NCBI RefSeq assembly: GCF_020252395.1 | Contig: NZ_JADCDB010000001.1 | Span: forward strand, 1 to 64,000 | Origin: Aestuariivirga sp. | GTDB taxonomy: Bacteria > Pseudomonadota > Alphaproteobacteria > Rhizobiales > Aestuariivirgaceae | Length of the DNA: 64,000 nt | Direction: 5' to 3' | Part shown: positions 16,879-25,620 of the stretch, in pieces | Position numbering within the stretch: position 1 is the first letter of the stretch | Layout: every line of letters starts with the position of its first letter | Made by a program: the position numbers and the translations under genes | Notes under the pieces: generated by a model | Told to the model about the DNA's origin: nothing | The model's database searches: none | What the model saw: only the letters and a program-made list of their open reading frames with translations

Positions 16879-17898
16879 ATGCAAAACTTCGTCGACCCCG
16901 CGATTCTGTTCTTCGTCTTCGGCGTCCTGGCCGGGGCGCTGCGCTCAAACCTGGAGATTCCCAAATCCATCGCCAAGTTCCTGTCGCTTTACCTGCTGAT
17001 GGCGCTGGGACTCAAGGGCGGCTTCGCGCTGGCGCAGTCGGGCTTCACCGCCACGATCGCGCTGAGCCTGGGCGCCGCGCTGCTGATGGCCTTCATCGTT
17101 CCGACGATCGGCTATGCCTTTCTCAAGAACCGTGTGTCGCGCTTCGATGCCGCGGCGGTGGCGGCGGCCTATGGCTCGGTCAGCGCCGTCACCTTCGTGA
17201 CCGCCATGCAGTACCTCGACAGCGCGGGGCTGGAGCCCGGCGGCCACATGGCGGTGGCCATGGTGATCATGGAATCGCCCGCCATCATCATGGCCGTGCT
17301 GCTGGCCAGTTCGATCCGCCACATGCAGGGCCTGGCCACCGCGTCCGGCACGCCGCGCAGTGCGGGTGCAGCCGCCGCACCGGCCATCGCCGCAGCGCCG
17401 CCGTCACTGGGCAAGATCCTGCATGAATCCTTCACCGACGGCGCGCATCTGCTCCTCCTCGGCTCCATGGCCGTGGGCTTCATCAGCGGCGAGGCGGGCA
17501 AGACCATGATGCAGCCCTTCTCGGGCGACCTGTTCAAGGGCATGCTGGCCTTCTTCCTGCTCGACATGGGCCTGATGGTGGCGAAGAATTTCCGCGACGC
17601 CGTGAAGGCCTCGCCGGCGCTGATCGGCTATGCGGCGGTAGGCCCCTCCGTGCATGCCGGCATTGCGCTCGCCCTGTCGATGCTGCTGGGGCTGCCGGTG
17701 GCGGATGCGGCCCTGCTGATGGTGCTGTCAGCGAGCGCCTCCTATATCGTGGTTCCCGCGGTGCTGCGCTATGCGATCCCCGAGGCCAACCCGGCCATCT
17801 ATTTCGGGCTCAGCCTCGGCGTCACCTTCCCGATCAACATCCTGATCGGCATTCCGCTCTACACGGCCATGGCGGAGCGGTTCATTGCCGCGGGCTAA
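16879..17898 (+). CDS. sbtA: sodium-dependent bicarbonate transporter, SbtA family
   Basis: Predicted Na+/HCO3- symporter of the inner membrane, a family first known from cyanobacterial carbon concentration. The 339 residues contain about ten membrane helices in two inverted halves: the first begins with DPAILFFVFGVLAGALRSNLEIP, followed by AAYGSVSAVTFVTAMQYL; the second has VGPSVHAGIALALSM and LSASASYIVVPAVLRYAIPEANP. Start at 16879 has GAGGAGG just upstream. Unlike cyanobacteria, no sbtB PII-like gene follows. Divergent LysR gene suggests induction under carbon or sodium signals. It converges on glyS with a 21-bp gap. Confidence 0.88.
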   Translation: MQNFVDPAILFFVFGVLAGALRSNLEIPKSIAKFLSLYLLMALGLKGGFALAQSGFTATIALSLGAALLMAFIVPTIGYAFLKNRVSRFDAAAVAAAYGSVSAVTFVTAMQYLDSAGLEPGGHMAVAMVIMESPAIIMAVLLASSIRHMQGLATASGTPRSAGAAAAPAIAAAPPSLGKILHESFTDGAHLLLLGSMAVGFISGEAGKTMMQPFSGDLFKGMLAFFLLDMGLMVAKNFRDAVKASPALIGYAAVGPSVHAGIALALSMLLGLPVADAALLMVLSASASYIVVPAVLRYAIPEANPAIYFGLSLGVTFPINILIGIPLYTAMAERFIAAG

Positions 17899-17919
17899 AG
17901 TGAGAGCCGCCTGCGCCCT

Positions 17920-20142
17920 TCAGCCCTCGATCTTCGAGAAGTCCGCCACCTCCGCTGTCGCGGCGCGCATGTGGTTGAGGAGGCGCAGGCGGTTTTCGCG
18001 GAAGGTGGCGTCCTTGTCGTTCACCGTCACGCGCTCGAAGAAGGCATCGACCGGCGCGCGCAGCTTGGCGATCGCCGTCATCGCCGCCTCGAAATCCTCC
18101 TCGCGCAGCGCGCGGCGCACCTGGCCCACGGCCTGGGTGATCGCCGTGTGCAGCGCCTTCTCCTCGCCCTTGATGAGCTGCGAGATGTTGACGTCGCCAT
18201 CGTAAGAGCGGCCGTCCTTCTTCTCCTCAATCTTCAGAATATTGGAGGCACGCTTGACGCCGGCGAGCAGGTTCTTGCCGTCATCGGTTTCGAGGAACTT
18301 CGAGAGCGCCTCGACGCGCTTCGTGACCATGAGCAGGTCGTCCTGGTTGCCGAGCGCGAAGACGGCATCGATCAAGTCGTGGCGCTTGCCCTGTTCCTTC
18401 AGGTGCACTTTCAGGCGGTCGGCGAAGAAGGCGAGCAGGTCGCTACTACGGTTCATTTCCCACTCTTGCGGGGGGATGCTTTCCGGAGATTGCTCACGAA
18501 GAAGTTCTATGGCCTTCGCAGAATTTGCCGCGTTCTTAGAGATTGCTCCTTCAGTGTTTAAGTCTCCCGTCAGTCTTAGAAACTCGAGCCGACGATCGAT
18601 TGGTTCCACTGCCTTTGAAAGTTGATCGGCCATAATGGAGCGCCCGGCGACTATTGCAATTCTCTTCAAAGGAATGCGAGCTTGAGTCTCAAGGATCATT
18701 CTGATTATGCCCAGAGCCGCACGACGCAAGGCATATGGATCTTTTGATCCCGTGGGCTTCTCATCAAGGGCCCAAAAGCCTACCAGCGTGTCGAGCTTGT
18801 CCGCGAGAGCCACGGCTCGGCCGGCTGTCGAAACCGGAATGGTGTCGGTCGGGCCCACGGGCTTGTAATGATCGCGTATCGCATCGGCGACCTCCGGATC
18901 GACTCCCTGATCCAACGCATAGTATCGCCCCATAAGACCCTGCAGCTCGGGGAACTCGCCCACCATGCCGGTGACGAGATCGGCCTTGGCGAGGCGCGCG
19001 GCGAGCTTGGCCTTCTCGACATCCGCGCCAATCGTCCTGGCGATTTCGGCGGCGAGCCGTTCGATCCGCTGCACGCGCTCGCCCTGGCTGCCGAGCTTGG
19101 CATGGAAGGTGATGGCGTCGAGCTTCTTCGCCCACTCTTCCAGCTTCACCTTGCGGTCCTGGTCCCAGAAGAACTTGGCATCCGACAGGCGCGCGGCGAT
19201 GACCTTGTTGTTGCCGGCAACGATGGTCTTGCCGCCGTCCCTGGCGACGAGGTTCGACACCAGCAGATAGCGGTTGGCGAGTTTGCCCGTCGTGGCGTGG
19301 CGCAGCGCGAAGCACTTCTGGTGGGTCTTGATCGAGGTGGCGATCACTTCGGGCGGAACCGAGAGGAAGCTCTCGTCAAAACTCCCCATCAGCACCACGG
19401 GCCATTCGACCAGACCGGCCGTCTCCTTCAGCAGGCCCTCGTCCTCGATCAGTTCAAGGCCTTGGGCGAAGCTCAGGTTGCGGGCTTCGGCGCGGATCGT
19501 CTCGATGCGGGCATGGGCATCGACGATCACGAATTCCTTGTGCAGCTTCCGGGCATAATCCTCGAAGCGGCGCACCTCGATAGCTTGCGCGCCCATGACG
19601 CGGTGGCCGCGGGTGACGTTGCCGCTCTTGATGCCGTCGATCTCGAAGGGCACCACTTCGCCATCGAAGGTGCAGACGATCGAATGCAGCGGGCGCACCC
19701 AGCGCAGGGTGCCGGAGCCCCAGCGCATCGACTTGGGCCAGGGGAACTTGCGCACGATGTCCGGCACGGCGTCGGCGATCACCTCGGTCGCCGCGCGGCC
19801 GGTCCGCCGGATGACGGCGAGATAGAACTGCCCCTTCTTGTCGTCCTGCACCTTGAGTTCGCCGAGACTGAGGCCCGTGGATTTGAGGAAGCCCTCGATG
19901 GCCTGCTGCGGGGCATCGACGCGGGGGCCTTTGCGCTCCTCGTTGATGTCCGCCGCCTTGGCATCGAGACCTTCGACAGAGAGCACCAGGCGCCGCGCGC
20001 CGCCATGGGCCTGGGCGCCCTCATAGGTCAGCCCCGCCTCGACCAGCGCATTGGTCACCATCTGGCGCAGGTTCTCCGCCGCCCTGGCCTGCATGCCGGC
20101 GGGGATTTCCTCGGAAAACAGTTCGATCAGAAGTTCAGGCAT
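17920..20142 (-). CDS. glyS: glycyl-tRNA synthetase beta subunit
   Basis: Beta chain of the bacterial alpha2-beta2 glycyl-tRNA synthetase, which binds tRNA. The 740 residues start with [15 protein letters not shown] and show [29 protein letters not shown] and [10 protein letters not shown], as in the family. The start at 20142 is fixed by the conserved N-terminus. Residues about 454-554 are encoded by a 300-bp stretch of 50% GC against 60-68% in flanks, without breaking the frame. The alpha gene lies upstream but a CDGSH gene is in between, so expression of the two subunits is not simply one coupled message. Confidence 0.95.
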   Translation of the reverse strand: MPELLIELFSEEIPAGMQARAAENLRQMVTNALVEAGLTYEGAQAHGGARRLVLSVEGLDAKAADINEERKGPRVDAPQQAIEGFLKSTGLSLGELKVQDDKKGQFYLAVIRRTGRAATEVIADAVPDIVRKFPWPKSMRWGSGTLRWVRPLHSIVCTFDGEVVPFEIDGIKSGNVTRGHRVMGAQAIEVRRFEDYARKLHKEFVIVDAHARIETIRAEARNLSFAQGLELIEDEGLLKETAGLVEWPVVLMGSFDESFLSVPPEVIATSIKTHQKCFALRHATTGKLANRYLLVSNLVARDGGKTIVAGNNKVIAARLSDAKFFWDQDRKVKLEEWAKKLDAITFHAKLGSQGERVQRIERLAAEIARTIGADVEKAKLAARLAKADLVTGMVGEFPELQGLMGRYYALDQGVDPEVADAIRDHYKPVGPTDTIPVSTAGRAVALADKLDTLVGFWALDEKPTGSKDPYALRRAALGIIRMILETQARIPLKRIAIVAGRSIMADQLSKAVEPIDRRLEFLRLTGDLNTEGAISKNAANSAKAIELLREQSPESIPPQEWEMNRSSDLLAFFADRLKVHLKEQGKRHDLIDAVFALGNQDDLLMVTKRVEALSKFLETDDGKNLLAGVKRASNILKIEEKKDGRSYDGDVNISQLIKGEEKALHTAITQAVGQVRRALREEDFEAAMTAIAKLRAPVDAFFERVTVNDKDATFRENRLRLLNHMRAATAEVADFSKIEG
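18481..18780 (-). other. low-GC patch inside glyS
   Basis: Counting bases by hand gives 150 G+C out of 300 (50%), whereas the neighbouring 60-base blocks have 60-68%. The open frame is intact and the protein still reads as GlyS. The pattern suggests replacement of an internal part of the gene by DNA from a lower-GC relative, or relaxed codon bias in a variable region. Confidence 0.6.
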
Positions 20143-20202
20143 CGGGCACTCCGGGCGGGACCGCCGATTAGCAGCCCCGTCCCGGCTTGTCATCCCTGAG
20201 GG

Positions 20203-20442
20203 TCAGAGCGCCTTGTGGCTGCCGTCGCAGAACACCGGGTTCTTGGTGTGCTTGCAGGCGCAGAAGAACTTGCGGCCCGAGGCCTCCGCTGTCCACTTCA
20301 CCGGCGTGAATGACGAGCCCTTGTGGCTGCCGTCGCAGAAAGGCTGATTCTTGGACTGGCCGCAGGAGCACCACCAGTAATCCTTGCCGGCCTCAACCTC
20401 GACGGGGATCGGCGATTTCTGGGCGATGGCGGGTTCGGACAT
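20203..20442 (-). CDS. tandem CDGSH iron-sulfur domain protein
   Basis: A 79-residue protein made of two CDGSH motifs, each with the C-x-C ... C-D-G-S-H pattern that holds one [2Fe-2S] cluster by three Cys and one His: CSCGQSKNQPFCDGSH near residues 25-40 and CACKHTKNPVFCDGSH near 61-76. No membrane helix, so soluble, similar to the Miner-type tandem proteins. Start ATG at 20442 has AGGAG in front. It lies between glyQ and glyS on the same strand. Probably involved in redox sensing or cluster transfer; function in bacteria is not established. Confidence 0.92.
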   Translation of the reverse strand: MSEPAIAQKSPIPVEVEAGKDYWWCSCGQSKNQPFCDGSHKGSSFTPVKWTAEASGRKFFCACKHTKNPVFCDGSHKAL

Positions 20443-20476
20443 GGGATACTCCTGATTTGGTAATATGATAAGTTAC

Positions 20477-20507
20477 AGTATATCCGCGCTTCGCAAGCCT
20501 GAGTCAA
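20477..20507 (-). promoter_or_regulatory. candidate promoter of the CDGSH gene
   Basis: Reading the minus strand, TTGACT (20502-20507) is followed after 19 bases by TATACT (20477-20482), 34 bp before the start codon. The stretch between promoter and gene is unusually AT-rich. The spacer is 2 longer than ideal, so the exact elements are uncertain. Confidence 0.45.
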
Positions 20508-20517
20508 CCGAGAGCAA

Positions 20518-21429
20518 CTACGCGGTTGCGCCGCCGCCTGCCGTCTTGCTCCACGCTTCGCAGCAGCCTTTGGCAAGCTCCCGCACCCTCAGAATATAGG
20601 CCTGGCGCTCGGTGACCGAGATGACGCCGCGGGCGTCCAGAAGGTTGAAGAGGTGCGAGGCCTTGATGCACTGGTCGTAGGCGGGAAGCGCCAGAAGGTG
20701 GCGGCCTTCGGCGCCGCCGGCCTGCAGCAGCGCCTGGCATTCGGCCTCGGCGTCCGCGAAGTGGCGGAGCAGCGCCGCGGTGTCCGCGTGCTCGAAGTTA
20801 TAGCGCGAATATTCCTGCTCGGCCTGGAGGAACACATCGCCATAGGAGATGCGCCGCGCGCCCTCCTGGCCGTTGAAGTTCAGCTCATAGACATTGTCGA
20901 CGCCCTGCACATACATGGCCAGGCGTTCGAGACCATAAGTGAGTTCGCCCGAGACCGGCGCGCAATCGAGGCCGCCGACCTGCTGGAAATAGGTGAACTG
21001 CGAGACTTCCATGCCGTCGCACCAGACTTCCCAGCCCAGGCCCCAGGCGCCCAGCGTGGGGCTTTCCCAGTCGTCCTCGACGAAGCGGATGTCGTGCAGC
21101 GCGCGGTCGATGCCGATGGCTTCGAGCGACCCCAGATAGAGCTCCTGCAGGTCCGGCGGCGAGGGCTTGATGATGACCTGATACTGGTAATAGTGCTGCA
21201 GGCGGTTGGGGTTTTCGCCATAGCGGCCGTCCCTGGGGCGGCGCGAGGGCTGCACATAGGCGGCGGCCCACGGCTTCGGCCCCACCGAACGCAGCGTGGT
21301 GGCGGGGTGGAAGGTGCCGGCCCCCACCTCCATGTCATAGGGCTGCAAAATGACGCAGCCCTGGCGGCCCCAATATTCATGGAGCGTCAGGATCAGGTCC
21401 TGGAAGGAGCGGGAGGGATTCAATGCCAT
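20518..21429 (-). CDS. glyQ: glycyl-tRNA synthetase alpha subunit
   Basis: Catalytic alpha chain that activates glycine and charges tRNA-Gly with the GlyS beta chain. The 303 residues begin [31 protein letters not shown], and include [21 protein letters not shown] and [12 protein letters not shown]; these form the class II aminoacyl-tRNA synthetase motifs. Length equals the family norm. It is upstream of the CDGSH gene and glyS on the same strand, with an apparent new promoter between glyQ and the CDGSH gene. Confidence 0.96.
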   Translation of the reverse strand: MALNPSRSFQDLILTLHEYWGRQGCVILQPYDMEVGAGTFHPATTLRSVGPKPWAAAYVQPSRRPRDGRYGENPNRLQHYYQYQVIIKPSPPDLQELYLGSLEAIGIDRALHDIRFVEDDWESPTLGAWGLGWEVWCDGMEVSQFTYFQQVGGLDCAPVSGELTYGLERLAMYVQGVDNVYELNFNGQEGARRISYGDVFLQAEQEYSRYNFEHADTAALLRHFADAEAECQALLQAGGAEGRHLLALPAYDQCIKASHLFNLLDARGVISVTERQAYILRVRELAKGCCEAWSKTAGGGATA

Positions 21430-21481
21430 TCGGTCCGCCTCGGAAAAACGCGGCGGACCCTAGGGATGCTGACCCCGCGGG

Positions 21482-21667
21482 TCAACCCTCGGGGTAGTAA
21501 ATGCCGGTGCGCGGGTCCTGGCGCAAGCGGCGCATCTGCTGGGGCTGGCGGTTCGAACGGTTCGCCTTGACCCGAACGGGTTGCAGATTGCGAACCATCA
21601 ACATCTTGATGACAACGAACGACAGCACGGCCGCAGCGAGCAGTGACAAGAGCTTCAAGACAAGCAT
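21482..21667 (-). CDS. small single-pass membrane protein of unknown function
   Basis: A 61-residue protein from the ATG at 21667, which has a GGAGG site just upstream. Residues 1-21 form one hydrophobic helix (LVLKLLSLLAAAVLSFVVIK), the rest is basic and ends with a DPRTGIYYPEG tail. It probably sits in the inner membrane with a basic cytoplasmic tail. The frame is open for 31 more codons upstream but that part overlaps the peptidase gene and lacks this ribosome site. It follows the S49 peptidase gene by 31 bp, so likely cotranscribed. No family name recognised. Confidence 0.65.
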   Translation of the reverse strand: MLVLKLLSLLAAAVLSFVVIKMLMVRNLQPVRVKANRSNRQPQQMRRLRQDPRTGIYYPEG

Positions 21668-21698
21668 CGGGACCTCCAACGAGCCTCCATAGATACGA

Positions 21699-22547
21699 TC
21701 ATAAGCCGAAACGGGACCACAATGCACGCGTTTCGAGAACATCCATGGTGTTTTCAGCAATATCAGTTACTTCAATGCCAAAACCGAGCCTTTTGAGGCC
21801 CCAGCCTTGAGACGGCGTCACGTTCTTAACGACAAGTTTATCGCCGAAGCGGTCCTTGAGCACCTGGTGGAGGTGGCCAATGCCATCGACCAGGCCGCGG
21901 GCCAGCGCCTGGCGCCCGGCCCAGAAGGCGCCGGAGAAGATGTCCGGATCATCGGTCTTCAGCCTGGCGCCGCGCCGCGCCTTCACCAGGGTCTTGAAGG
22001 CGTCATGGATCTCGGCCTGAAGCGACTTCAAATGCTCAACGTCTTCAATGCGTTCGGGCTTGAAGGGGTCGAGGATTGACTTGTTTTCGCCCGCCGTGTG
22101 AACACGGCGCTCGATGCCGAGCTTGGCGATCGCGTCAACATAGCCGAAGCCTGCGTAGATGACGCCGATCGAGCCCACCACCGAACTTTCATCGGCATAA
22201 ATCTGATCGCCCGCGCAGGCCAGCCAATAGCCGCCCGAGGCCGCAACGTCCTCGCAGAAGACCAGGACGGGAAGCTTCTTCTCCCCGGCAAGCTGCCGGA
22301 TTCGCGTGTGAATCAGCGCCGACTGCACGGCCGAGCCGCCGGGCGAATTGACCGAGATGGCAACCGCACTGATGCCCTTCCTGCCGAAGGCGCGTTCGAG
22401 CGTGTCATTCACCGACTTGAGCGTCAGGGCTGGGCGCATGGGCGTGCCGATGCCGATGGCGCCATCGAGCCGCACATGGGTGACCACCGGCACCGATTTG
22501 CGGAATCGAAGCGGGATGATGGCGTCGAGAAAGCCGGAGCTGACCAT
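21699..22547 (-). CDS. S49-family serine peptidase (SppA/SohB-like)
   Basis: Membrane-associated signal-peptide-peptidase-like enzyme that degrades leftover signal peptides or membrane fragments. The 282 residues contain SVNSPGGSAVQSALI (66-80), nucleophile Ser104 in EDVAASGGYWLAC, SSVVGSIGVIY (121-131), and the catalytic Lys156 in AGENKSILDPF. There is no strong N-terminal membrane helix, so this is the short form, possibly peripheral. It shares a strand with the small membrane gene downstream. Active residues intact, so it is expected to be functional. Confidence 0.88.
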   Translation of the reverse strand: MVSSGFLDAIIPLRFRKSVPVVTHVRLDGAIGIGTPMRPALTLKSVNDTLERAFGRKGISAVAISVNSPGGSAVQSALIHTRIRQLAGEKKLPVLVFCEDVAASGGYWLACAGDQIYADESSVVGSIGVIYAGFGYVDAIAKLGIERRVHTAGENKSILDPFKPERIEDVEHLKSLQAEIHDAFKTLVKARRGARLKTDDPDIFSGAFWAGRQALARGLVDGIGHLHQVLKDRFGDKLVVKNVTPSQGWGLKRLGFGIEVTDIAENTMDVLETRALWSRFGL

Positions 22548-22590
22548 AAACTCCAGATAGGTGTGCGGATGCCCTGAGACAAGGCGCGGA

Positions 22591-23373
22591 TCACCTCAGG
22601 ATGAAGGGCGCCCCACTCCGCAGCATGGCATTGGCCTCTCTCGTGAATTCGCTTCCGTCGCCATGCAGGACGAGGCCCGGCAAGATCTGCAGCGGCGCCT
22701 TCGAGCCCTTGATGCCCTGGACGAGAATGCGCGAGGCGGGCAGGCCTGGGCGGGGAAAGAGCGGTGCGATGTGGATGTCGCCGAAGCGGTTTTCCAGGGC
22801 CGCGAGGATCTGGCCGAGCGAATCCGGGCGATGCACCAGGGTGATGCTGCCGCGGGGGCTGAGCATGGCGTAAACAAGCTTGACCCAGAGATCGAGGTCC
22901 TCCGGCCCGAAAGCGTGGGCCTGGGACTTGAGCAGGTTCGGCGAGGACGTCGATTTCGCCTCGTCGAAGAAGGGCGGATTTAGCATGGCGTGGGCGAAGC
23001 CGCCGGGGGCCGGCATGCTGATATGGTCACGCCGCAGGGCGTCGCGCACGTCGGCATGGATGACGCGAAGCCGGTTCTGCATGCCGTTCCGTCTGGCATT
23101 TTCCTCGCAGATCATGACATAGCGCGCGGCGACCTCGATGCCGGTCACCTGCACCTCCGGGTTGCGGAAGAGCAGGCAGAGGGCGGCGACGCCGGGACCG
23201 ATCCCCGCCTCGAACACGCTATCGCCGGGTTCGCAGGGGATGGCGGCGGCGAGAAGCACCGAATCGACGCCGGCGCGGAAGCCCTTCTCGGGCTGGAGGA
23301 TACGGAGGCGGCCGCCGAGGAACTCATCCTCGGTGAGAGACGGCGGGACGGAATGGGAATCAGGGATCTGCAT
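22591..23373 (-). CDS. tRNA1(Val) adenine-37 N6-methyltransferase-like protein (TrmN6/YfiC family)
   Basis: SAM-dependent methyltransferase of 260 residues. The SAM-binding loop is FEAGIGPGVAALCLLF and the catalytic N-P-P-F motif, typical of N6-adenine or glutamine methyltransferases, is present in MLNPPFFDEA. N-terminal GGRLRILQPEKGFRAGVDSVLLAAA matches the TrmN6 group. It is followed downstream by the S49 peptidase on the same strand, and preceded 13 bp upstream by the DUF2007 gene. The tRNA substrate is by family inference. Confidence 0.85.
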   Translation of the reverse strand: MQIPDSHSVPPSLTEDEFLGGRLRILQPEKGFRAGVDSVLLAAAIPCEPGDSVFEAGIGPGVAALCLLFRNPEVQVTGIEVAARYVMICEENARRNGMQNRLRVIHADVRDALRRDHISMPAPGGFAHAMLNPPFFDEAKSTSSPNLLKSQAHAFGPEDLDLWVKLVYAMLSPRGSITLVHRPDSLGQILAALENRFGDIHIAPLFPRPGLPASRILVQGIKGSKAPLQILPGLVLHGDGSEFTREANAMLRSGAPFILR

Positions 23374-23386
23374 AAGGCGATTGTTG

Positions 23387-23599
23387 CTAGGTCCGGGTTA
23401 GCGTAGCGTTACCAAGGCTGAGACGGGCGCGGGCCAAATCCTCCGCCAGCACCATGATGCGGCGGGGTATGGCCCCGACAGAGCCCTCCAGAGCCGCCAT
23501 GTGGCCGTCGAGCTGCAGGAAATCGATCCCCTCTTCCGACAGCACGTGGCGGACGAAGGACAGATAGACCGGGTCGTTGCTGCGCAGCAGTTCTTCCAT
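23387..23599 (-). CDS. DUF2007 domain protein
   Basis: A 70-residue protein of the DUF2007 family (ferredoxin-like fold, named putative signal-transducing protein), with RSNDPVYLSFVRHVLSEEGI in the first half and IPRRIMVLAEDLARARLSL in the second. It has no membrane segment. It is next to the TrmN6-like gene on the same strand with a 13-bp gap and 129 bp from the divergent polyprenyl synthase gene. The role is not known. Confidence 0.8.
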   Translation of the reverse strand: MEELLRSNDPVYLSFVRHVLSEEGIDFLQLDGHMAALEGSVGAIPRRIMVLAEDLARARLSLGNATLTRT

Positions 23600-23728
23600 A
23601 CCGCAAGATTGCCGGATCGGAGGGTGGCGGGCAAGGGCGGGCGTGGCGTTGCGTCATATTGGCCTCGTGGACCCACTGTGCTTTAAGGGCGCAAAGAATG
23701 AACGAATGTTGGAAGGCAGGCAGCCCCG

Positions 23729-24748
23729 ATGGGAGTCGTCATTCCGCTCGACGGAGCGGGCAACAAGAAGCGCGCCAGCATCGAACCGCTGGTGAAGCTC
23801 ACCCAGGCCGATATGGAGCGGGTGAACGAAGCGATCCTCAGCCATGCGCGGAGCCACGTGGAGCTGATCCCCGAGATCGCCAACCACCTGATCAATTCCG
23901 GCGGCAAGCGCATCCGCCCGATGCTCACGCTGGCCGCGGCCCGCATGGCGGGCTATGAGGGCGATCATCACCTGAAACTCGCAACCGCGGTGGAATTCAT
24001 GCACACCGCAACCCTGCTCCATGACGACGTGGTCGACGAGAGCGACCTGCGGCGCGGCAAGCAGGCGGCCCGCGTTATCTGGGGCAATCAGGCCAGCGTG
24101 CTGGTGGGCGACTATCTACTCGGCCAGGCCTTCAAGATGATGGTGGAGACAGGCTCGCTCGACGCGCTGCGGATTCTCTCCAATGCCGCCTGCGTCATCG
24201 CCGAGGGCGAGGTGCTGCAGCTCTCCGTGTCGCAGGACACCTCGACCACCGAGGACGCCTATATGCAGGTGATCGTGGCCAAAACGGCGGCTCTGTTCTC
24301 GGCCGCGGCGGAGGTAGGCGCGGTGGTGGCGAAGCGTCCCTCCAGCGAACAGGCGGCGCTCGAATCCTATGGCCGCAACCTCGGCGTCGCCTTCCAGCTG
24401 ATCGACGATGCGCTGGACTATTCGGGCTCGACCGAGAAGCTGGGCAAGGGCGTCGGCGACGACTTCCGCGAGCGCAAGATCACGCTGCCTGTAGTTCTGT
24501 CCTACCGGCGCGGCGCTGTGGAAGAACGGAACTTCTGGAAGCGCACGCTGGAGGACGGCGATCAGACAGCGGACGATTTCACCTACGCCAGGAGGCTGAT
24601 GGAACGCCACGGCGCGCTAAAGGACACCATCGACCGCGCCAACCACTATGGCGACATCGCCCGCGATGCACTGGCGATTTTTCCGGGTTCGAGCCTGAAG
24701 GACGCGCTGCTGGAAGCCGTGGAATTCTGCGTGGCGCGGGCTTATTAG
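23729..24748 (+). CDS. polyprenyl diphosphate synthase (octaprenyl/decaprenyl type)
   Basis: Trans-prenyltransferase that elongates farnesyl diphosphate to the long side chain of ubiquinone. The 339 residues carry the first Asp-rich motif LLHDDVVDESDLRRG, the second as QLIDDALDYSG, plus SGGKRIRPMLTL for diphosphate binding. Chain length cannot be read, but alphaproteobacteria of this kind usually make ubiquinone-10. Divergent from DUF2007 and convergent with ispE, so two isoprenoid genes meet tail to tail here with a 25-bp gap. Confidence 0.93.
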   Translation: MGVVIPLDGAGNKKRASIEPLVKLTQADMERVNEAILSHARSHVELIPEIANHLINSGGKRIRPMLTLAAARMAGYEGDHHLKLATAVEFMHTATLLHDDVVDESDLRRGKQAARVIWGNQASVLVGDYLLGQAFKMMVETGSLDALRILSNAACVIAEGEVLQLSVSQDTSTTEDAYMQVIVAKTAALFSAAAEVGAVVAKRPSSEQAALESYGRNLGVAFQLIDDALDYSGSTEKLGKGVGDDFRERKITLPVVLSYRRGAVEERNFWKRTLEDGDQTADDFTYARRLMERHGALKDTIDRANHYGDIARDALAIFPGSSLKDALLEAVEFCVARAY

Positions 24749-24773
24749 CAACAGACCCGCAGGGACGGTTTTC

Positions 24774-25604
24774 CTAAGACAGCACCGTTCGGGCAACCCA
24801 CCAGGCCGGATCGAGGTCGGGTGCGACGTGCTCGTCCCTGCACAGGGCCACGCATGTGGCGCCGGAGCCGGACATGAAGGCTCTGGTAACGCCGGGCGTG
24901 GCTGCAAGGCGTTCGAGGACCTCGCCGATCGATGGCGCGAGGGCGATGGCCGGAGCTGCGAGATCGTTACGCCAGAGCGCGGGGTCGCGGGCATCGGCGA
25001 TGGGGGCGCCGCAGGACTGGCCCTTGTCCAGCGCAAGGCCCCTGAAAACCGCAGCCGTGGAGACTTCGACCAGCGGATTGACGAGAATCGCCGGGAGCGG
25101 CGCAAAACCGGCAATCGGCGCGATGCGTTCGCCCACGCCCCGCATGCGGCAGGCAACGCCGGAGAGACAGACCGGGACGTCGGCGCCGATGGCAAGACCG
25201 GCGGCGGCGATCTCCCGATTGATCCCGTCGATCCCCGCGAGGCTGAGGAAGCCTTTCAATGCCGCCGCGGCATTGGCGGAGCCGCCGCCGATGCCGGAGG
25301 CGACCGGCAGATTCTTCTCGAGATGCACGCTGACGGCCGGCAGCGCCCTGCCCCGGGTCCGCGCGATGGCCTGTGCGGCAACCCATGACTTGGCGATGAT
25401 ATTGTCCGCGGCCTGCGGCAGGGCCGCCGCGAAGGGGCCGCTGGCGGCGATGGAAAATTCATCCGCGGGGGTGAAGGTGAGACGGTCGCCGACATCGGCG
25501 AAGGCGACAATCGAATCGAGTTCGTGATAGCCGTCCGCCCGGCGCCCCAGCACGTGGAGCGCCAGGTTCACCTTGGCGGGCGCGAAGAGCGAGAGAGGCC
25601 GCAT
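24774..25604 (-). CDS. ispE: 4-diphosphocytidyl-2-C-methyl-D-erythritol kinase
   Basis: GHMP kinase of the non-mevalonate isoprenoid pathway; it phosphorylates the 2-hydroxyl of CDP-methylerythritol with ATP. The 276 residues show FAPAKVNLALHVLGRRADGYHEL at the N-terminus with catalytic Lys, the ATP loop PVASGIGGGSANAAAALKGF near residue 100, and the catalytic Asp in GADVPVCLSG. It lies 16 bp after the stop of the TPR gene on the same strand, so the two may be cotranscribed. Confidence 0.94.
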   Translation of the reverse strand: MRPLSLFAPAKVNLALHVLGRRADGYHELDSIVAFADVGDRLTFTPADEFSIAASGPFAAALPQAADNIIAKSWVAAQAIARTRGRALPAVSVHLEKNLPVASGIGGGSANAAAALKGFLSLAGIDGINREIAAAGLAIGADVPVCLSGVACRMRGVGERIAPIAGFAPLPAILVNPLVEVSTAAVFRGLALDKGQSCGAPIADARDPALWRNDLAAPAIALAPSIGEVLERLAATPGVTRAFMSGSGATCVALCRDEHVAPDLDPAWWVARTVLS

Positions 25605-25620
25605 AATGCGCTCTGGCGCG

